DNA of 64,000 nucleotides from Neoarius graeffei. Lineage: Eukaryota; Chordata; Actinopteri; Siluriformes; Ariidae. The stretch spans positions 15,821,656 to 15,885,655 of the forward strand of contig NC_083590.1 of assembly GCF_027579695.1 (NCBI RefSeq). The letters are read 5' to 3'. Shown piece by piece: positions 11,863 through 22,943 of the stretch. The notes beneath the pieces were generated by a model. That model searched no databases and was not told where the DNA came from. It saw only the letters and a program-made list of their open reading frames with translations. Each line of letters opens with the position of its first letter. Position 1 is the stretch's first letter. The translations under genes were made by a program, and so were the position numbers.

Positions 11863-12105
11863 TTTGCACTTGCTGTACAGATGCTGATGATGGTCTCGCA
11901 GATGAGTCATTAGATTTGATGTATTGCTGCCTTTCGCTGACACCTTTTTTCTGCACACTCTACATGCAGGAGCACCGTCATCAACAAGTTGTCCCTCCGA
12001 ATTTTTGAAATATCCAAAATATTTCCACACTTCCGATTTTATCCGCTTGGAAGGCGGATAGATGTCTTCATCTTGATGACCACCACAGTCTCCTCCTTCC
12101 GCCAT
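11863..12105 (-). CDS. hAT transposase first exon, BED zinc finger
   Basis: From MAEGGDCGG it encodes 81 residues: an acidic leader, a basic SKRIKSEVW stretch, then VWKYFGYFKN and ACRVCRKKV followed by SNLMTHLRDHH. This is a BED-type finger (CxxC then HxxxH) that binds transposon ends. The exon ends at a donor, gtaggt, on the minus strand (11857-11862). The rest of the transposase (RNase H-like domain, dimerisation domain) is missing from the element. I chose the Met of MAEGG because it directly precedes the conserved acidic leader; an upstream in-frame Met exists at 12174. Confidence 0.6.
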
Positions 12106-12283
12106 GCTTGAACTTCGGACAGTGAGTGAGTGAACTTGAGTGGCGTCGGCGGGAAAACTCACACGAAAGTTCAAAGTCTCGCGAAAATGGAAGCTATCGC
12201 GGTTTTGACACTCAGAAGGTTATGGTCACCGTCAAAATATTTTAGCGCGGTAACCATGTACACCGGTAATCATGACAGCCCTA

Positions 12284-12738
12284 CTCTGGAGTCTAAGGCC
12301 TTTCAGAAACTTTGAGGCTGTTTGCAACACCCTGACATTTTCAAGTATTTCAACTAACTGTAAACATCTATGCAAAAGTGGCACATATGGTTGTATTCTG
12401 AAAAGCCTAACAAAAAAATGTGAATGTAATACAAACACGTTTTATTTAATTGAGTGTAAACACAACTGTACAAAAAACAGGTTTTAGAGGTCTTCAAACA
12501 GTGCAAGAAAACACACAATAAATATATCTAGCCAAGACTTTTGAAGTTTGAACCTTGTAAACAAAAGTGTTGGCTGCATAAAAGTAAAAAGAGCATTTAG
12601 AAATGTTTTGTTGTTTCCATACAAAATGTAAAAAAGTAATTGTATGTCAAGCCAGTGTCTCTGTTAGTCGAATACTAATTAGATGGGTGTGAAACACCTC
12701 TGATGGCCCCCACCCCCCTGTCACTTTCCATGTGCTCA
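12284..12738. other. Unassigned non-coding sequence
   Basis: Starts with the second CTCTGGAG target duplication. No gene or repeat family recognised up to the CACTA terminus. Confidence 0.35.
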
Positions 12739-13302
12739 CACTGTAAAAAATGAATCACCAAATCTACTTAAAAAAAGTGAGGCAGCTATTTACACGCATT
12801 ATAAATGAGTAGATATTACTTTCTTGAATTTTAAGTAAATTTACTTTAAAAAAGTGATCAAATAGATTTACCCACTAAAAATTAGTTCTTAATTTTTTTA
12901 AGTAAGTTAGATTAAAAACAATGAGTAGGTGTAACAACTTTATATGTAGGTAGAATTTTATTATGTATTTGCTTAAATGTACTTTATATTTAAGGTATCT
13001 TACCCAGTAATGTAATTAATATTGCTTAATTTTGTTTCATTTCAATATCAGAATTGCTAGATAAACATAAGAAAGGAGACCACGCTGTTATGCGTTTTAT
13101 GCCTTTTATTTTACTTTCAAGTGAAAGTACAACTGAACATTATTTTAAAATTGAAGTTGTACAGAACCAACATTTGCTTGGTGTACCATCAAAGCTAAAC
13201 GATAGCTGGTTAACTGTGAAACAAACTTAACATGGACCAACTGAATTTCTTATTTTAACTTATTTTTCTTATTTCTTCTCATTTCTTCTCATTAATTAAA
13301 AA

Positions 13303-13915
13303 AAAAGGAAATGTGTCACCAATATATTTAGCACTGGATCGCTAGAGTTACAATATGCCTGACAGAAGAAAACCTAGCCAAGGCCTTGGCTTGTAAGAAT
13401 AATAATGTCTTAACAGTAGCAGGTTAAATGCGAAACTGAAAACTGAAGTGAAAAGTTCTTGGAAAAAAAAAGTTGTACATAGCCGTGTAAAATGGCACAT
13501 TTGTAGGTAGGTATGAAAAAAAGGAAATACCTAGGTATGAAAAAAAGGAAATGTGTCACCAATTTATTTAGCACTGGTCCCCTATGGTCCAATATGCCAA
13601 ACAAAAGGGGAAAAAAAATCCAAGGCCTCGTCTTGTAAGAACATTAACAGTACCAGGGACATTTTGAAGCTGAAACTGAAACCTGAACTGAAAAAGAAGT
13701 TGTACAGAGTTGTGCAGCTCTCTCCCTGTGGCATAAATTGATCAAATATGTTCTATCACACCACACTCATCAGCATCGTTACCCATCGCTTTCATCTCTT
13801 GATCGTGTGTGTGGGCGCATTTCTGTTTTGCTGGTGGGGGTTAAATCATTCTGTTTTTTCTCTAATTTTCAAACAGAATTGGTCTCTAATTTTTTACATT
13901 CCCCAAACACGTTAT

Positions 13916-13979
<64 letters not shown>

Positions 13980-14165
13980 TTTTTTTTACTGGCAGTGATC
14001 AGTGTTTTGTTGCAGGAAAGCAGCATAGCGTCAACAATGAACAACTGAAGTTACACTGAAGTGTAAAATGGCTTAAATGTGGATATTGGCATCAAATTCA
14101 AAAAACAGGGAAATGAGTCTCAAATTTATTTAGCCATGGTTTGCTGGATTGAACCCTAACATGCT
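13303..14165. repeat. Degenerate tandem repeat, about 240-bp unit
   Basis: Blocks starting at about 13303, 13545 and 14105 share GGAAATG(T/A)GTC..CAA..TATTTAGC and following sequence. A 20-bp direct repeat (AGGTATGAAAAAAAGGAAAT) at about 13510 and 13533 marks one junction. It lies 3' of the SAMD3-like stop codon. Confidence 0.6.
13917..13975. repeat. (GT)n microsatellite
   Basis: A nearly pure GT run of about 58 bp followed by a poly-T run. Confidence 0.95.
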
Positions 14166-14350
14166 GATGTATATGCTGTTGAAACAATTGAAGATTTCAG
14201 ATGCAAAACTCCCCAAGTGCCTTTTTGGTGGGATTCCAAAAACATGCTGTGTTTCTATAAATTAAGTTTTAATTTCTATAAATCTGAATGAGAAAATGCT
14301 ATTTAAATTTTGTAATGGCTTTTAGAGGGTTTTGCATTTGAACTCTTCAA

Positions 14351-14623
14351 TTACTTCAGTTTGTTTTTCAGGGAATGTAGTTTCCCTGAAAGCTTCCCCT
14401 CCTCCACTTCAAGAAAGATTTTTTGAAAGGTCTCAAACGTATGTTTAAGTTCCTTGGGATAGCTCAGATTCAGAGCATAGGTAAGGCCAAGAAGAGCAGA
14501 GCATGCACTTGCTATGTTTCCCAAGCCACGCATCACCCTTACACCTTCCAGGACAATGCCAACCTCATCTGCGACAACACAGATTTTCATCACTTGCTGG
14601 TCTTCTTGGGCCAGGTCTTCTGA
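14351..14623 (-). CDS. SAMD3-like protein, last coding exon
   Basis: On the minus strand an acceptor (tttttgtag at 14624-14632) precedes a 273-nt exon ending in TAA at 14351. The peptide contains VVADEVGIVLEG, LLGLTYALNLSYPKELK, TFETFQKIF and ends HSLKNKLK. From memory this matches the conserved C terminus of fish proteins annotated as sterile alpha motif domain-containing protein 3-like, multi-copy in teleosts and often transposon-linked. It joins in frame (phase 0) to the exon at 15158-15253. No stop or frameshift is seen. The function of this C-terminal domain is not established; upstream SAM-domain exons are not recognised here. Confidence 0.6.
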   Translation of the reverse strand, partial: SEDLAQEDQQVMKICVVADEVGIVLEGVRVMRGLGNIASACSALLGLTYALNLSYPKELKHTFETFQKIFLEVEEGKLSGKLHSLKNKLK

Positions 14624-15157
14624 CTACAAAAAACAAACAAACAAAACAAAAACAAAGTGTTATTCTCAGAATTAAGCAATATGATGTGCAATACTTCTAC
14701 TGAAAAGAAAACCCAGAGCAACTCAGATAAAACTCAAACAGGTCCACAACACAGTAGAGGGACTTGCATTTCTAACTAGTTATTCTGTTGAGTGCAGATA
14801 ATAAAAAGGAGCTCAAAGCAGATCTGTCTCAAATAGGTTCAATGAACTAGTTCAGTGGCTGCATTCACCTTCAAGTCATTGATTTGAGACTAAGTGATAA
14901 AACATTAACATTTTTCAGTAGCATTTGTGAATGGGTGGCATTAATTCTGGAAATAAACTACTAAAAATATTACACACTGCACCTTCAAAGCTTTGCGTTT
15001 GTTTTTCAATTTGTCTGTATCTGTGAGAGGTGTGAGCTCGAAAAACTGGATCTACTTGGGTGGTGTGCTATAGAAAAAAAGGTATTACCCAGTGCAAACT
15101 TAAGTATTCCGAACTGAGGATGTGTAATAAACTTTGTGAATGTGTTAGGTCACTTAC

Positions 15158-15253
15158 GTGGTATTCTTTTATCAGTGCCTTTTTTTCTTCTCCCAGGTAG
15201 TCAATCAGGGATAAGATGACCACTTCTCTCCTGAGGTCAATGTTGTTGGGATC
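15158..15253 (-). CDS. SAMD3-like protein, penultimate exon
   Basis: Acceptor ctttgcag (15254-15261, minus strand) and donor gtaagtg (15151-15157) bound a 96-nt, phase-0 exon encoding 32 residues: DPNNIDLRREVVILSLIDYLGE, then basic KKALIKEYH. The hydrophobic-acidic pattern suits the helical region before the SAMD3-like C terminus. The LINE at 15331-19560 lies just upstream in the intron, in the same transcriptional direction, and would lengthen that intron by some 4 kb. Confidence 0.6.
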
Positions 15254-15765
15254 CTGCAAAGATAGTCACATAATTCTTTGTATAAGGACCACTGAAACAC
15301 TCAGAGCAGAATACTCAATTTGTCACAACATTCAAATCAAATCAAATCAAGTTTATTTGTACAGTGCTTTTAACAATAAACATTGTCGCAAAGCAGCTTT
15401 ACAGAATTTGAACGACTTAAAACATGAGCTAATTTTATCCCTAATCTATCCCCAATGAGCAAGCCTGTGGCGACGGTGGCAAGGAAAAACTCCCTCAGAC
15501 GACATGAGGAAGAAACCTCGAGAGGAACCAGACTCAAAAGGGAACCCATCCTCATTTGGGCAACAACAGACAGCCTGACTATAATATTAACAGTTTTAAC
15601 AGGTATAACCCTCAACTGTCCTCATGGGGCCGTCCTTCACAGGAGTGGGGCGATAAAACTCCGACCAGACACAGGGCACCAGGATGGATCAAGCAGGTCC
15701 GAGGGGCAGAAGAGGCCAGCATCTCAATCCCAGGATCAACATGTAACTCAGAGGGACAGATGGGG

Positions 15766-15808
<43 letters not shown>
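15766..15808. repeat. (GA)n microsatellite in LINE 3' UTR
   Basis: About 40 bp of alternating GA in the 3' UTR of the LINE, following a G-run. Confidence 0.95.
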
Positions 15809-15811
<3 letters not shown>

Positions 15812-16493
15812 AAACACGTTGTTAGGTATGCCCTAAAAATGACAAGTATTAAATCTGTGTGGTAGGCTCGCAGAGACAAGAGTCTTTACATCAGGCATGA
15901 CACACAATGGCATGTTAATATGGTAAAAAATATATCATGACCTGCTCTGGCTGGATGCTTGATTGGGTGATGGGAGCACACTCCTCAGCAATGATGAGAT
16001 GCAGATGGGACCCTTAGGCCTGGCCAAGACAATTCAGTTACATTTCACCGGGTCTGGGACATGCGACAGAATGTCTGATGGCCGATTCCCTGCAGGCTAC
16101 GATAGCCAGTCGAGGTCCCCACCGTCTCCACCAAAAGATTTCCTGTTGACTCCATGTAACTCAGAGGGACAGATTTGGGGGGGGGGGGAGAAAGAAAACA
16201 CAGGTGGTTAGGTATGCCCAATGTCACCTGAATAAGTAGGAACAGTATACATATTGCACCGAGTACAAGCAGGGACTCCGGCAACTAACTATGACAGCAT
16301 AACTAAAAGGAGAGAGCCAGAAGGTAACACAGGCATGAGGGAGCCCCGGGACATAAAGCAGCCAGCCACTGCACCGTCAACAAACTCGAGTGAGCAAGCG
16401 AGTGGGGACTGACAGCATCCATACATCCCAGTTTACCAAAACACTCTATGTCTGAGGACCCTCCAGATCTACTCCTTTACCTCATAAACACCA

Positions 16494-19400
16494 TTAACAA
16501 AAGGCTTGACTAAACAGATATGTTTTCAGCCTAGACTTAAATGCTGAGACTGTGTCTGATTCCCGAACATTACTTGGAAGGCTGTTCCATAACAGTGGGG
16601 CTTTGTAAGAAAAGGCTCTGCCCCCTGATGTAGCCTTCACTATACGAGGTACCAGCAGATAGCCTGCACCTTTTGATCTAAGTAGGCGTGGCGGGTCATA
16701 GAGGAGCAGAAGTTCACTCAGGTACTGTGGTGCGAGACCATTTAGTGCTTTAAAGGTCAATAGTAGTACTTTATAATCAATACGAAATTTGATTGGGAGC
16801 CAATGCAGTGTGGATAAGACAGGCGTGATGTGGTCATATTTTCTAGTTCTAGTAAGGACTCTTGCTGCGGCATTTTGAACTAACTGGAGCTTGTTTATGC
16901 ACTTATTGGAACATCCAGACAGTAAGGCATTACAATAATCCAACCTGGAGGTAACGAAAGCATGGACTAGTTTTTCTGCATCATGCAATGACATTAAATT
17001 TCTTATCTTTGCAATATTTCTGAGATGAAAGAAAGCTATCCGGGTGATGTTATCAATGTGAGTTTCGAATGAAAGACTGGGGTCAATAATCACTCCGAGG
17101 TCTTTTACTGCTGCACGTGAAGAAACAGAAAGGCCATCCAGAGTTACTGTGTAATCAGAAAACTTACTTCTAGCTGTATGTGGTCCTAGCACAAGTACTT
17201 CAGTCTTGTCAGAGTTAAGCAGAAGGAAATTTATAAGCATCCAGTGTCTAATGTCCTTAACACATTCCTCAATTTTATTAAGCTGGTGTCTCTCATCAGG
17301 TTTTGCAGAGACATACAACTGTGTGTCATCAGCATAACAGTGGAAACTAATACAATGTTTATGAATAATATCGCCCAGAGGTAACATATATAGAGAAAAA
17401 AGCAGTGGACGCAAGACAGAACCTTGTGGAACACTAAACTTTACCTCGGTACGTCTAGAAATATCACCATTTATATCGACATACTGATAACGATCAGTTA
17501 GATAAGACCTGAGCCAGGAGAGGGCCATTCCCTTAACTCCCACAACATTTTCTAGTCTATCCAGAAGAATGGAATGATCAATGGTATCAAATGCTGCACT
17601 AAGGTCAAGCAACACAAGTAGCGAGACACAGCCCTGATCAGACGCCAACAGTAGGTCGTTTACTACTTTAACCAGTGCTGTCTCTGTGCTATGATGAGGT
17701 CTAAATCCTGACTGATACATTTCATGGATGTTATTCCTATGTAAATATGAGCATAACTGCTGTGCCACAGCTTTTTCAAGGATCTTGGAGATAAAGGGGA
17801 GGTTTGATATTGGCCGATAATTGGACAGCTGACAGGGATCAAGGTCAGGTTTTTTAATCAGGGGTTTGATAACTGCTAGTTTAAAGGATTTGGGTACATA
17901 GCCAATCATAAGAGAAGAATTTATTATTTTTAGAAGCGGTTCAATTACTCCAGGCATTATCTGTTTGAATAGATGTGTCGGTAAGGGATCTAGTACGCAA
18001 GTTGAGGCTTTTGATGTAGAGATTAATGAAAGTAATTCAGTTTCTTTTAGGGGAGTAAAACATTCTAACTGATGATCTGATACAGTTATATTGTTAACTA
18101 CAAGGTCACTTTCATTGTCTAACCTTAAATTAGTAGTTTGAATTTTTTGTCGGATATTCTCAATTTTGTCATTAAAAAAATTCATGAAGTCGTTGCTACT
18201 ACATACTGCAGGTGTGCATGTGTTGATAGTGGACTTATTCCTGGTTAATTTTGCTACAGTATTAAATAGGAATCTAGGATTATTTTTGTTATCTTCTATT
18301 AGGGAGGAGAGATATGTTGATCTCGCAGCACTAAGAGCTTTTCTATACTTCAGGAAGCTCTCCTTCCACGCCAATTTGAACACTACCAATTTTGTTTGAC
18401 GCCATTTACGTTCCAATTTTCGAGTGGTCTGTTTTAATGTGCGAGTGTCATCATTATACCAGGGTGCTAATTTTTTGTCTCTGACCATTTTCCTTTTTAG
18501 AGGAGCTACATTATCTAAAGTATGGCGGAATGTTGACTCTAAGCATTCAGTTGCCTGATCGAGTTCTGCAGGGGCTGACAGTGACCCAATCAAAGTTGAC
18601 AGCTCTGGGAGATCATTTATAAAGCTCTGTGCAGTAGTTGACGTGAAAGTACGTTTAATACAGTAGCGTGGTGAGGTGCATATATTATTACTCAGACATA
18701 TTTTGAATGAGATGAGACAATGATCTGAGATAACTTCAGACTGTGGAAGTATGACTATATTGCCTACGTTTAATCTGAATGTTAGTATTAGATCAAGGGT
18801 GTGACCACCATTATGGGTCGGTCCTATGACATTCTGCTTAATCCCGACTGAATCTAAGATGGACACAAACGCTGTTTTTAAAGGGTCTTCTGGGTTATCA
18901 AAGTGAATATTAAAATCTCCGACAACTAAAGCTTTGTCTAAGGAAATAACCAGATCTGAGATAAAATCTGCAAATTCAGAAAGAAACTCAGAATATGGCC
19001 CCGGGGGCCTGTAAATAATAAGCAATGGAATTAACTGGGTAGACTTATTTTTCGAGGCTACATACATTATATGAGTATGAAGAACTTCAAATGTATTAAA
19101 TTTATAACCAGGTTTGTGTGTTACACCTAGATAATCGTTATAAATAACCGCGACGCCTCCTCCTCTGCCAGTTAGACGAGGCTGGTGTATATAACTGTAT
19201 CCAGGAGGACTCGCTTCATTTAATGCTATATATTCATTTGGCTTAATCCATGTTTCTGTTAAACACAGTACATTAAACTCCTGATCAGTAATGAGTTCAT
19301 TAACCATTAGCGCTTTAGATGTAAGAGATCTAATATTTAATAGCCCCACCTTTAGATCAAAGGTGCTGGCAGCAGCTGTACAGTCAGTCTGATCTAATTT

Positions 19401-19541
19401 TATATTGATTAGGTTACTGGAACAAACTCTCTGAAAATTTCTACCTTTTTGTTGAGCTCGGGGAACAGACACAGTCTCGATGTAGTGGGCCCTGAGTGAC
19501 GACTCTGTGCAGCTAGCAGACAGTCGGTTTAGCCTGTTCAT
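16494..19541 (-). CDS. L2-type LINE ORF2, endonuclease-reverse transcriptase
   Basis: An uninterrupted 1015-residue frame. Endonuclease motifs occupy roughly residues 60-300: [71 protein letters not shown] motifs lie at about 560-760: [72 protein letters not shown]-terminal domain ends in [15 protein letters not shown]. The protein copies its own RNA at a nicked target site. Two usually conserved glycines in the block before YADD are replaced ([10 protein letters not shown] instead of GVPQGSVLGP), which may reduce activity. No separate ORF1 was recognised. The intact frame suggests a recent insertion. Confidence 0.85.
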   Translation of the reverse strand: MNRLNRLSASCTESSLRAHYIETVSVPRAQQKGRNFQRVCSSNLINIKLDQTDCTAAASTFDLKVGLLNIRSLTSKALMVNELITDQEFNVLCLTETWIKPNEYIALNEASPPGYSYIHQPRLTGRGGGVAVIYNDYLGVTHKPGYKFNTFEVLHTHIMYVASKNKSTQLIPLLIIYRPPGPYSEFLSEFADFISDLVISLDKALVVGDFNIHFDNPEDPLKTAFVSILDSVGIKQNVIGPTHNGGHTLDLILTFRLNVGNIVILPQSEVISDHCLISFKICLSNNICTSPRYCIKRTFTSTTAQSFINDLPELSTLIGSLSAPAELDQATECLESTFRHTLDNVAPLKRKMVRDKKLAPWYNDDTRTLKQTTRKLERKWRQTKLVVFKLAWKESFLKYRKALSAARSTYLSSLIEDNKNNPRFLFNTVAKLTRNKSTINTCTPAVCSSNDFMNFFNDKIENIRQKIQTTNLRLDNESDLVVNNITVSDHQLECFTPLKETELLSLISTSKASTCVLDPLPTHLFKQIMPGVIEPLLKIINSSLMIGYVPKSFKLAVIKPLIKKPDLDPCQLSNYRPISNLPFISKILEKAVAQQLCSYLHRNNIHEMYQSGFRPHHSTETALVKVVNDLLLASDQGCVSLLVLLDLSAAFDTIDHSILLDRLENVVGVKGMALSWLRSYLTDRYQYVDINGDISRRTEVKFSVPQGSVLRPLLFSLYMLPLGDIIHKHCISFHCYADDTQLYVSAKPDERHQLNKIEECVKDIRHWMLINFLLLNSDKTEVLVLGPHTARSKFSDYTVTLDGLSVSSRAAVKDLGVIIDPSLSFETHIDNITRIAFFHLRNIAKIRNLMSLHDAEKLVHAFVTSRLDYCNALLSGCSNKCINKLQLVQNAAARVLTRTRKYDHITPVLSTLHWLPIKFRIDYKVLLLTFKALNGLAPQYLSELLLLYDPPRLLRSKGAGYLLVPRIVKATSGGRAFSYKAPLLWNSLPSNVRESDTVSAFKSRLKTYLFSQAFC

Positions 19542-19764
19542 CTGCTCCCTGGCCTTGGCTCTGGATTGTCAGAAATTAACTAGGCCTGTTCTGAGACTAC
19601 ATTCCTTTCCATCCTGTGTTGAATCTCCAAAAACTTTGTTTACTTTGTTTACAAGTGAATATATCACACTTATAAACTCATACGTTTTGGAGAAATGAGT
19701 ATGACTGCGATGCATGTTGGACTAACAATGAGTCAATTGGTTTTAGCATCAGTAAATGCATTAC

Positions 19765-19862
19765 CTCAAAAAGACGGCTCATATTAGCCTTGAGTCTTTC
19801 CCCTTTGCTCTGGAAGAGACCCAGGAGCCTTGGTGTGTAGTTGAAGCAAGTTAAAGTTCTCA
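19765..19862 (-). CDS. Possible upstream SAMD3-like exon
   Basis: On the minus strand a coding-looking stretch (YTPRLLGLFQSKGERLK, then ANMSRLFE) ends at a donor-like gtaatg (19759-19764). Its position, upstream of the two SAMD3-like exons in the same strand and element, makes it a candidate, but the acceptor and family match are not secure. Confidence 0.25.
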
Positions 19863-20774
19863 TCGGAGAACTCACCGACGAGTCTCGTCTCATCTCACCG
19901 GATTGCACTAGTCTGCTAACTACTATTGATTTACCATACAAGTTAGCGGTCAAATATTCTTAAAGCACACACCATTTGTGTTTTTGCAACACTATTATAC
20001 CATTTTAAATAAACCCAGCATGCTTTAAAACGTGTCTGTGGCTAGTCCACCTAGACTAGCATAGCTAGTTCACAACGAAACGACGGTGTAAAATGAAGCA
20101 CCAGTAAACATCACTCCGTTTTTCTGACATGACCCTTGCCTCTATGAAAATCAAATGATTACACACGTAAACGGTAAAATCACGCCAGTGTTCCTCACAC
20201 TAACTTTATCAACTGACGACCACAACAGCTAGTCGTTTATCAATATCCACCCCTACCAGCCAAAATGCCATTAATATCTTGGAAGGCAAAGTACGGCAGT
20301 TTACATGTTACACATCATGCCAAAAGTATCTTACAACTTACCTCGGAAGATTCAAGAAGCAAAACAGACATCCAAACGTCTCGCTAAATGTGCGACCTGC
20401 CACCAACGTGTCTCCTTCAGAAAGAGCGAATGCCCGCGCATGGATTTGGCGGAAAGTGAACTGCACAGACCGGAAATAGTAGCTTCTACTTCTTAAACAT
20501 GAGTATGATTCCTCACACGCAATGCAGTGCATTTTCATCCTACTCTTTAAAAATGAGCTCGATTCAATACAGCTTCTATGAAGTAGACAAGCCTCTTTAA
20601 AATGTGTTAATTTAGTTAAATAAATGAATCCCTGTCTAATTTTATTTTATTCAAGTAAGTTTAATCAACTTTTGTTCAAAATAGAGTATATTGATATTTT
20701 TTTGTGAAATTAACAGTTTTTCTTTATTAAATTTACTAAAATTCCACGAAAATCAGAGTTCATTTTTTACAGTG

Positions 20775-22320
20775 CAGGCAGGACATTGCCTTTGCCTTCT
20801 GGCTGAATGGGGCGTGCTCTCACCTCTGAATAGCCACTCAAGCACCGGGTACAAGCACCGGGTACTTTACATGTGAATAGCGATAGGTGTGGCCTCGGGG
20901 GCTGCTGCAGTCAGACAGTACAGAAAATCCAAAGATTTCTTTTCACTCTCTTTAAAAAGGGCCAGCTATATAATTTATTTCATATATATATAATTTGAAA
21001 ACTAGAAGTTTCAAGGTTTTTAATGGTGTCACTTATGTTTGAATGACAAAAACTCACAGGGTTACAGATGTGTTTTTGGAGAAGTGTCAAATTGCCCACC
21101 GGCGGGCACTTAGACTCCACTGTGTTAAAGCACAGGAGCACAGATCGCCCTGTGAGCAAAGTGCGAATTACCCCACCATAATTGGGGGGTACCATCATGG
21201 TCCACTATCATATCAATCGCCCCCCCCCCGGTCCTGTCCTGTCTCGTCTATGGAAGTCGGTGTCAGTAACTCAACACAATAACTCTGAACAATAATTTTT
21301 AATGTCATTAAGAAGCATGACAAACCATACAGTACTACCACAGAAGAAAAACAGCAGTACAACCTGATAACCTTCTTTGTCAGAACAAACTGGGTATCAA
21401 CACTACAAATGAGTCACATACAGTATACACACACATGCAGAACAGTCCTGCTGAATGTCTTGCTCTCTTTCATCCTGCTGTGCCTCTCCTGTCTGCTGGG
21501 AACCCATTTTCTTTATTTACATGAACAGTGTATAAAACCTAACTGCACCTACACTTGTACTGTAATTGTCTGTAGATCTTAGTGCTAATATTTACCACTT
21601 ACTCTTTTAGCACCAAAAAAAAATGCCTGATGTCTGGCCCTTTTCTTTTCCTCATGTTTGGCCTACTGTCTCTGTGAATAAACTCAAACAGGGTACTCAG
21701 ATGAAACTATGACTATCTTAAAAATAATACAAAAGGAACATAAGTAAAAACAATAGAAAACATCCATGTACTAGGCTATTTTGCCTAGGCTAGCCTACTA
21801 CCTGGCTCTTTTTATGTTGCCCCCAGTCCCCAGAGATTCTGATTGTAATTTTACATAGGCTTAGCTAGGCCTACATCAGAATTTCTTGTGCCTAATCACA
21901 CAGACATGTTGGGCCTATGTGCCAAATGAATTTCAGAAGGGCACAATTTATTCATGATAAAATGAAAATGGAAACATATGGAGTTCTTCTCCTTTGAAAT
22001 GAGAATCGTTTCTATACCACACTGTAATAAGCTTGATTTAAATAGAGACTTAGCTTATCTTGCTAACTAACGTTGGTAACTAATGTTAACGTCCGTCCAC
22101 TGTAGCCTTCTGGCCTCAGTGGGTAAGTAATTCAATGTATAAAGATGTGACATGAGCTGAAAGAACAAATCACTTTAATAAATGAAAGTTGTAAAATAAC
22201 ACATTTTCAACAGGCTAAAAGTTGGTTAGCAACTAACATTACCAATGCACGTCTTCTGCTGCAAACCACAGACTGTATCTGATGAATCAACTGAATACGG
22301 TGTGGACTAGAAGCTGTTGC
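20775..22320. other. Unassigned non-coding sequence
   Basis: No exon or named repeat recognised. A GGGGGGTACC stretch near 21184 resembles one at about 23150, perhaps parts of the same older repeat interrupted by the hAT at 22329. Confidence 0.3.
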
Positions 22321-22328
22321 TTCTAGCG

Positions 22329-22935
22329 CAGGGCTTTTCAAAGTGTGGGGCGCGTCTCCCCTAGGGGGCGCCAGAATTCTTCGGGGGGGGGCGCAACGTG
22401 AGGAAAAATAAACCAGAATAAGTTACTATTGCGGACATTTAGCAAACTTCAGCTAGCCTTTGCCAGAGACAAAATGGATCGATTTTTAGTACCTAAAGCT
22501 ACAGTGAGTCAGGAGACAGAGTCTGGGCCAAGCAAAAAAAGAAGGAAGTATGACCATGATTATTTAAAGTTTGGATTTTCATGGACTGGATCTGAAGATG
22601 CTCCACTGCCACAGTGTGTTGTCTGCCAAGAGGTGCTAGCTAATGATGCTATGAGATGTTTAAAATGTGTAAAACAAGATGTTTTAAAAAAAAGCACAGA
22701 TGTTTAAAATATGTAAAAAAAAAGAAGAGGTTTTCAAAAAGCACAGATGTTTAAAATGTGTAAAAAAAATGATGTTTTAATAAAGCTCATGTTTTAAATG
22801 TGTAAGTGTACAACACCCATTTTTTTTTAAATACGAATGGAACATTAAGTATAGCAACAACAAAAATTGTAAGGGGGGGCTGTTGTTTATTTGCTCTCTG
22901 CGGGGGCTGACTCTCCCACACTTTGAGAACCCCTG
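22329..22935 (+). mobile_element. hAT (Charlie/ZBED5-like) element, internally deleted
   Basis: Ends CAGGGCTTTTCAAAGTGTGG at 22329 and, inverted, CCACACTTTGAGAACCCCTG at 22935 match the CAGGGxTTCxCAAAGTGTGG ends of hAT Charlie-type elements. Flanks TTCTAGCG (22321-22328) and CTCTAGCG (22936-22943) agree at 7 of 8 positions, a slightly mutated target duplication. Only 607 bp remain, holding a truncated BED-finger reading frame and short AT-rich repeats. Confidence 0.85.
22474..22707 (+). pseudogene. ZBED5-like hAT transposase N terminus
   Basis: From MDRFLVPKA the frame runs 77 codons. It includes a basic KKRRKYDHDY nuclear-signal-like stretch, then YLKFGFSWTGSEDAPLPQ and CVVCQEVLANDAM, the start of the BED-type finger of ZBED5/SCAND3-like transposases. 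After NDAM the frame runs into a repeat of GATGTTTAAAATGTGTAAAA units, so the histidine half of the finger and the catalytic domain are deleted. Confidence 0.7.
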
Positions 22936-22943
22936 CTCTAGCG

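Larger units (their letters stand above)
11100..12283 (-). mobile_element. hAT element with BED finger exon
   Basis: Terminal repeats are TAGGGGTGTCACGGTAT at 11100 and, inverted, CATGACAGCCCTA at 12283. An exact 8-bp duplication CTCTGGAG lies at 11092-11099 and 12284-12291, diagnostic of hAT-type insertion. The element is 1184 bp and keeps only the first coding exon on the minus strand plus non-coding sequence with an internal tandem duplication, so it is non-autonomous. Confidence 0.85.
15331..19560 (-). mobile_element. L2-like LINE, apparently full coding length
   Basis: Minus-strand element with a long intact ORF, a 1.16-kb 3' UTR (15331-16493) and a tail of (TTGAT)n repeats at 15331-15350. 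Just before the tail, the 3' UTR end (TGTAAAGCTGCTTTGCGACA, then AAGCACTGTACAAATAAACTTGA-like wording) is the common 3' end of fish L2-type elements. The 5' boundary is placed loosely at about 19560 and no target duplication was identified. Confidence 0.75.
12739..20774 (-). mobile_element. CACTA/EnSpm-like element with nested LINE
   Basis: Left end CACTGTAAAAAATGAA at 12739 and right end, inverted, TTCATTTTTTACAGTG at 20774 form a 16-bp perfect inverted repeat beginning CACTG, as in CACTA elements of fish. Flanking CA on both sides could be a 2-bp duplication, too short to be decisive. Subterminal sequence is AT-rich with scattered AAGTA motifs. No CACTA transposase is recognised; instead it holds exons of a SAMD3-like protein on the minus strand and an L2-type LINE at 15331-19560. 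Confidence 0.6.

Noticed and set aside
13738-14059. Two overlapping frames through the GT repeat
   Set aside because: Poly(Cys-Val) created by the microsatellite, not coding.
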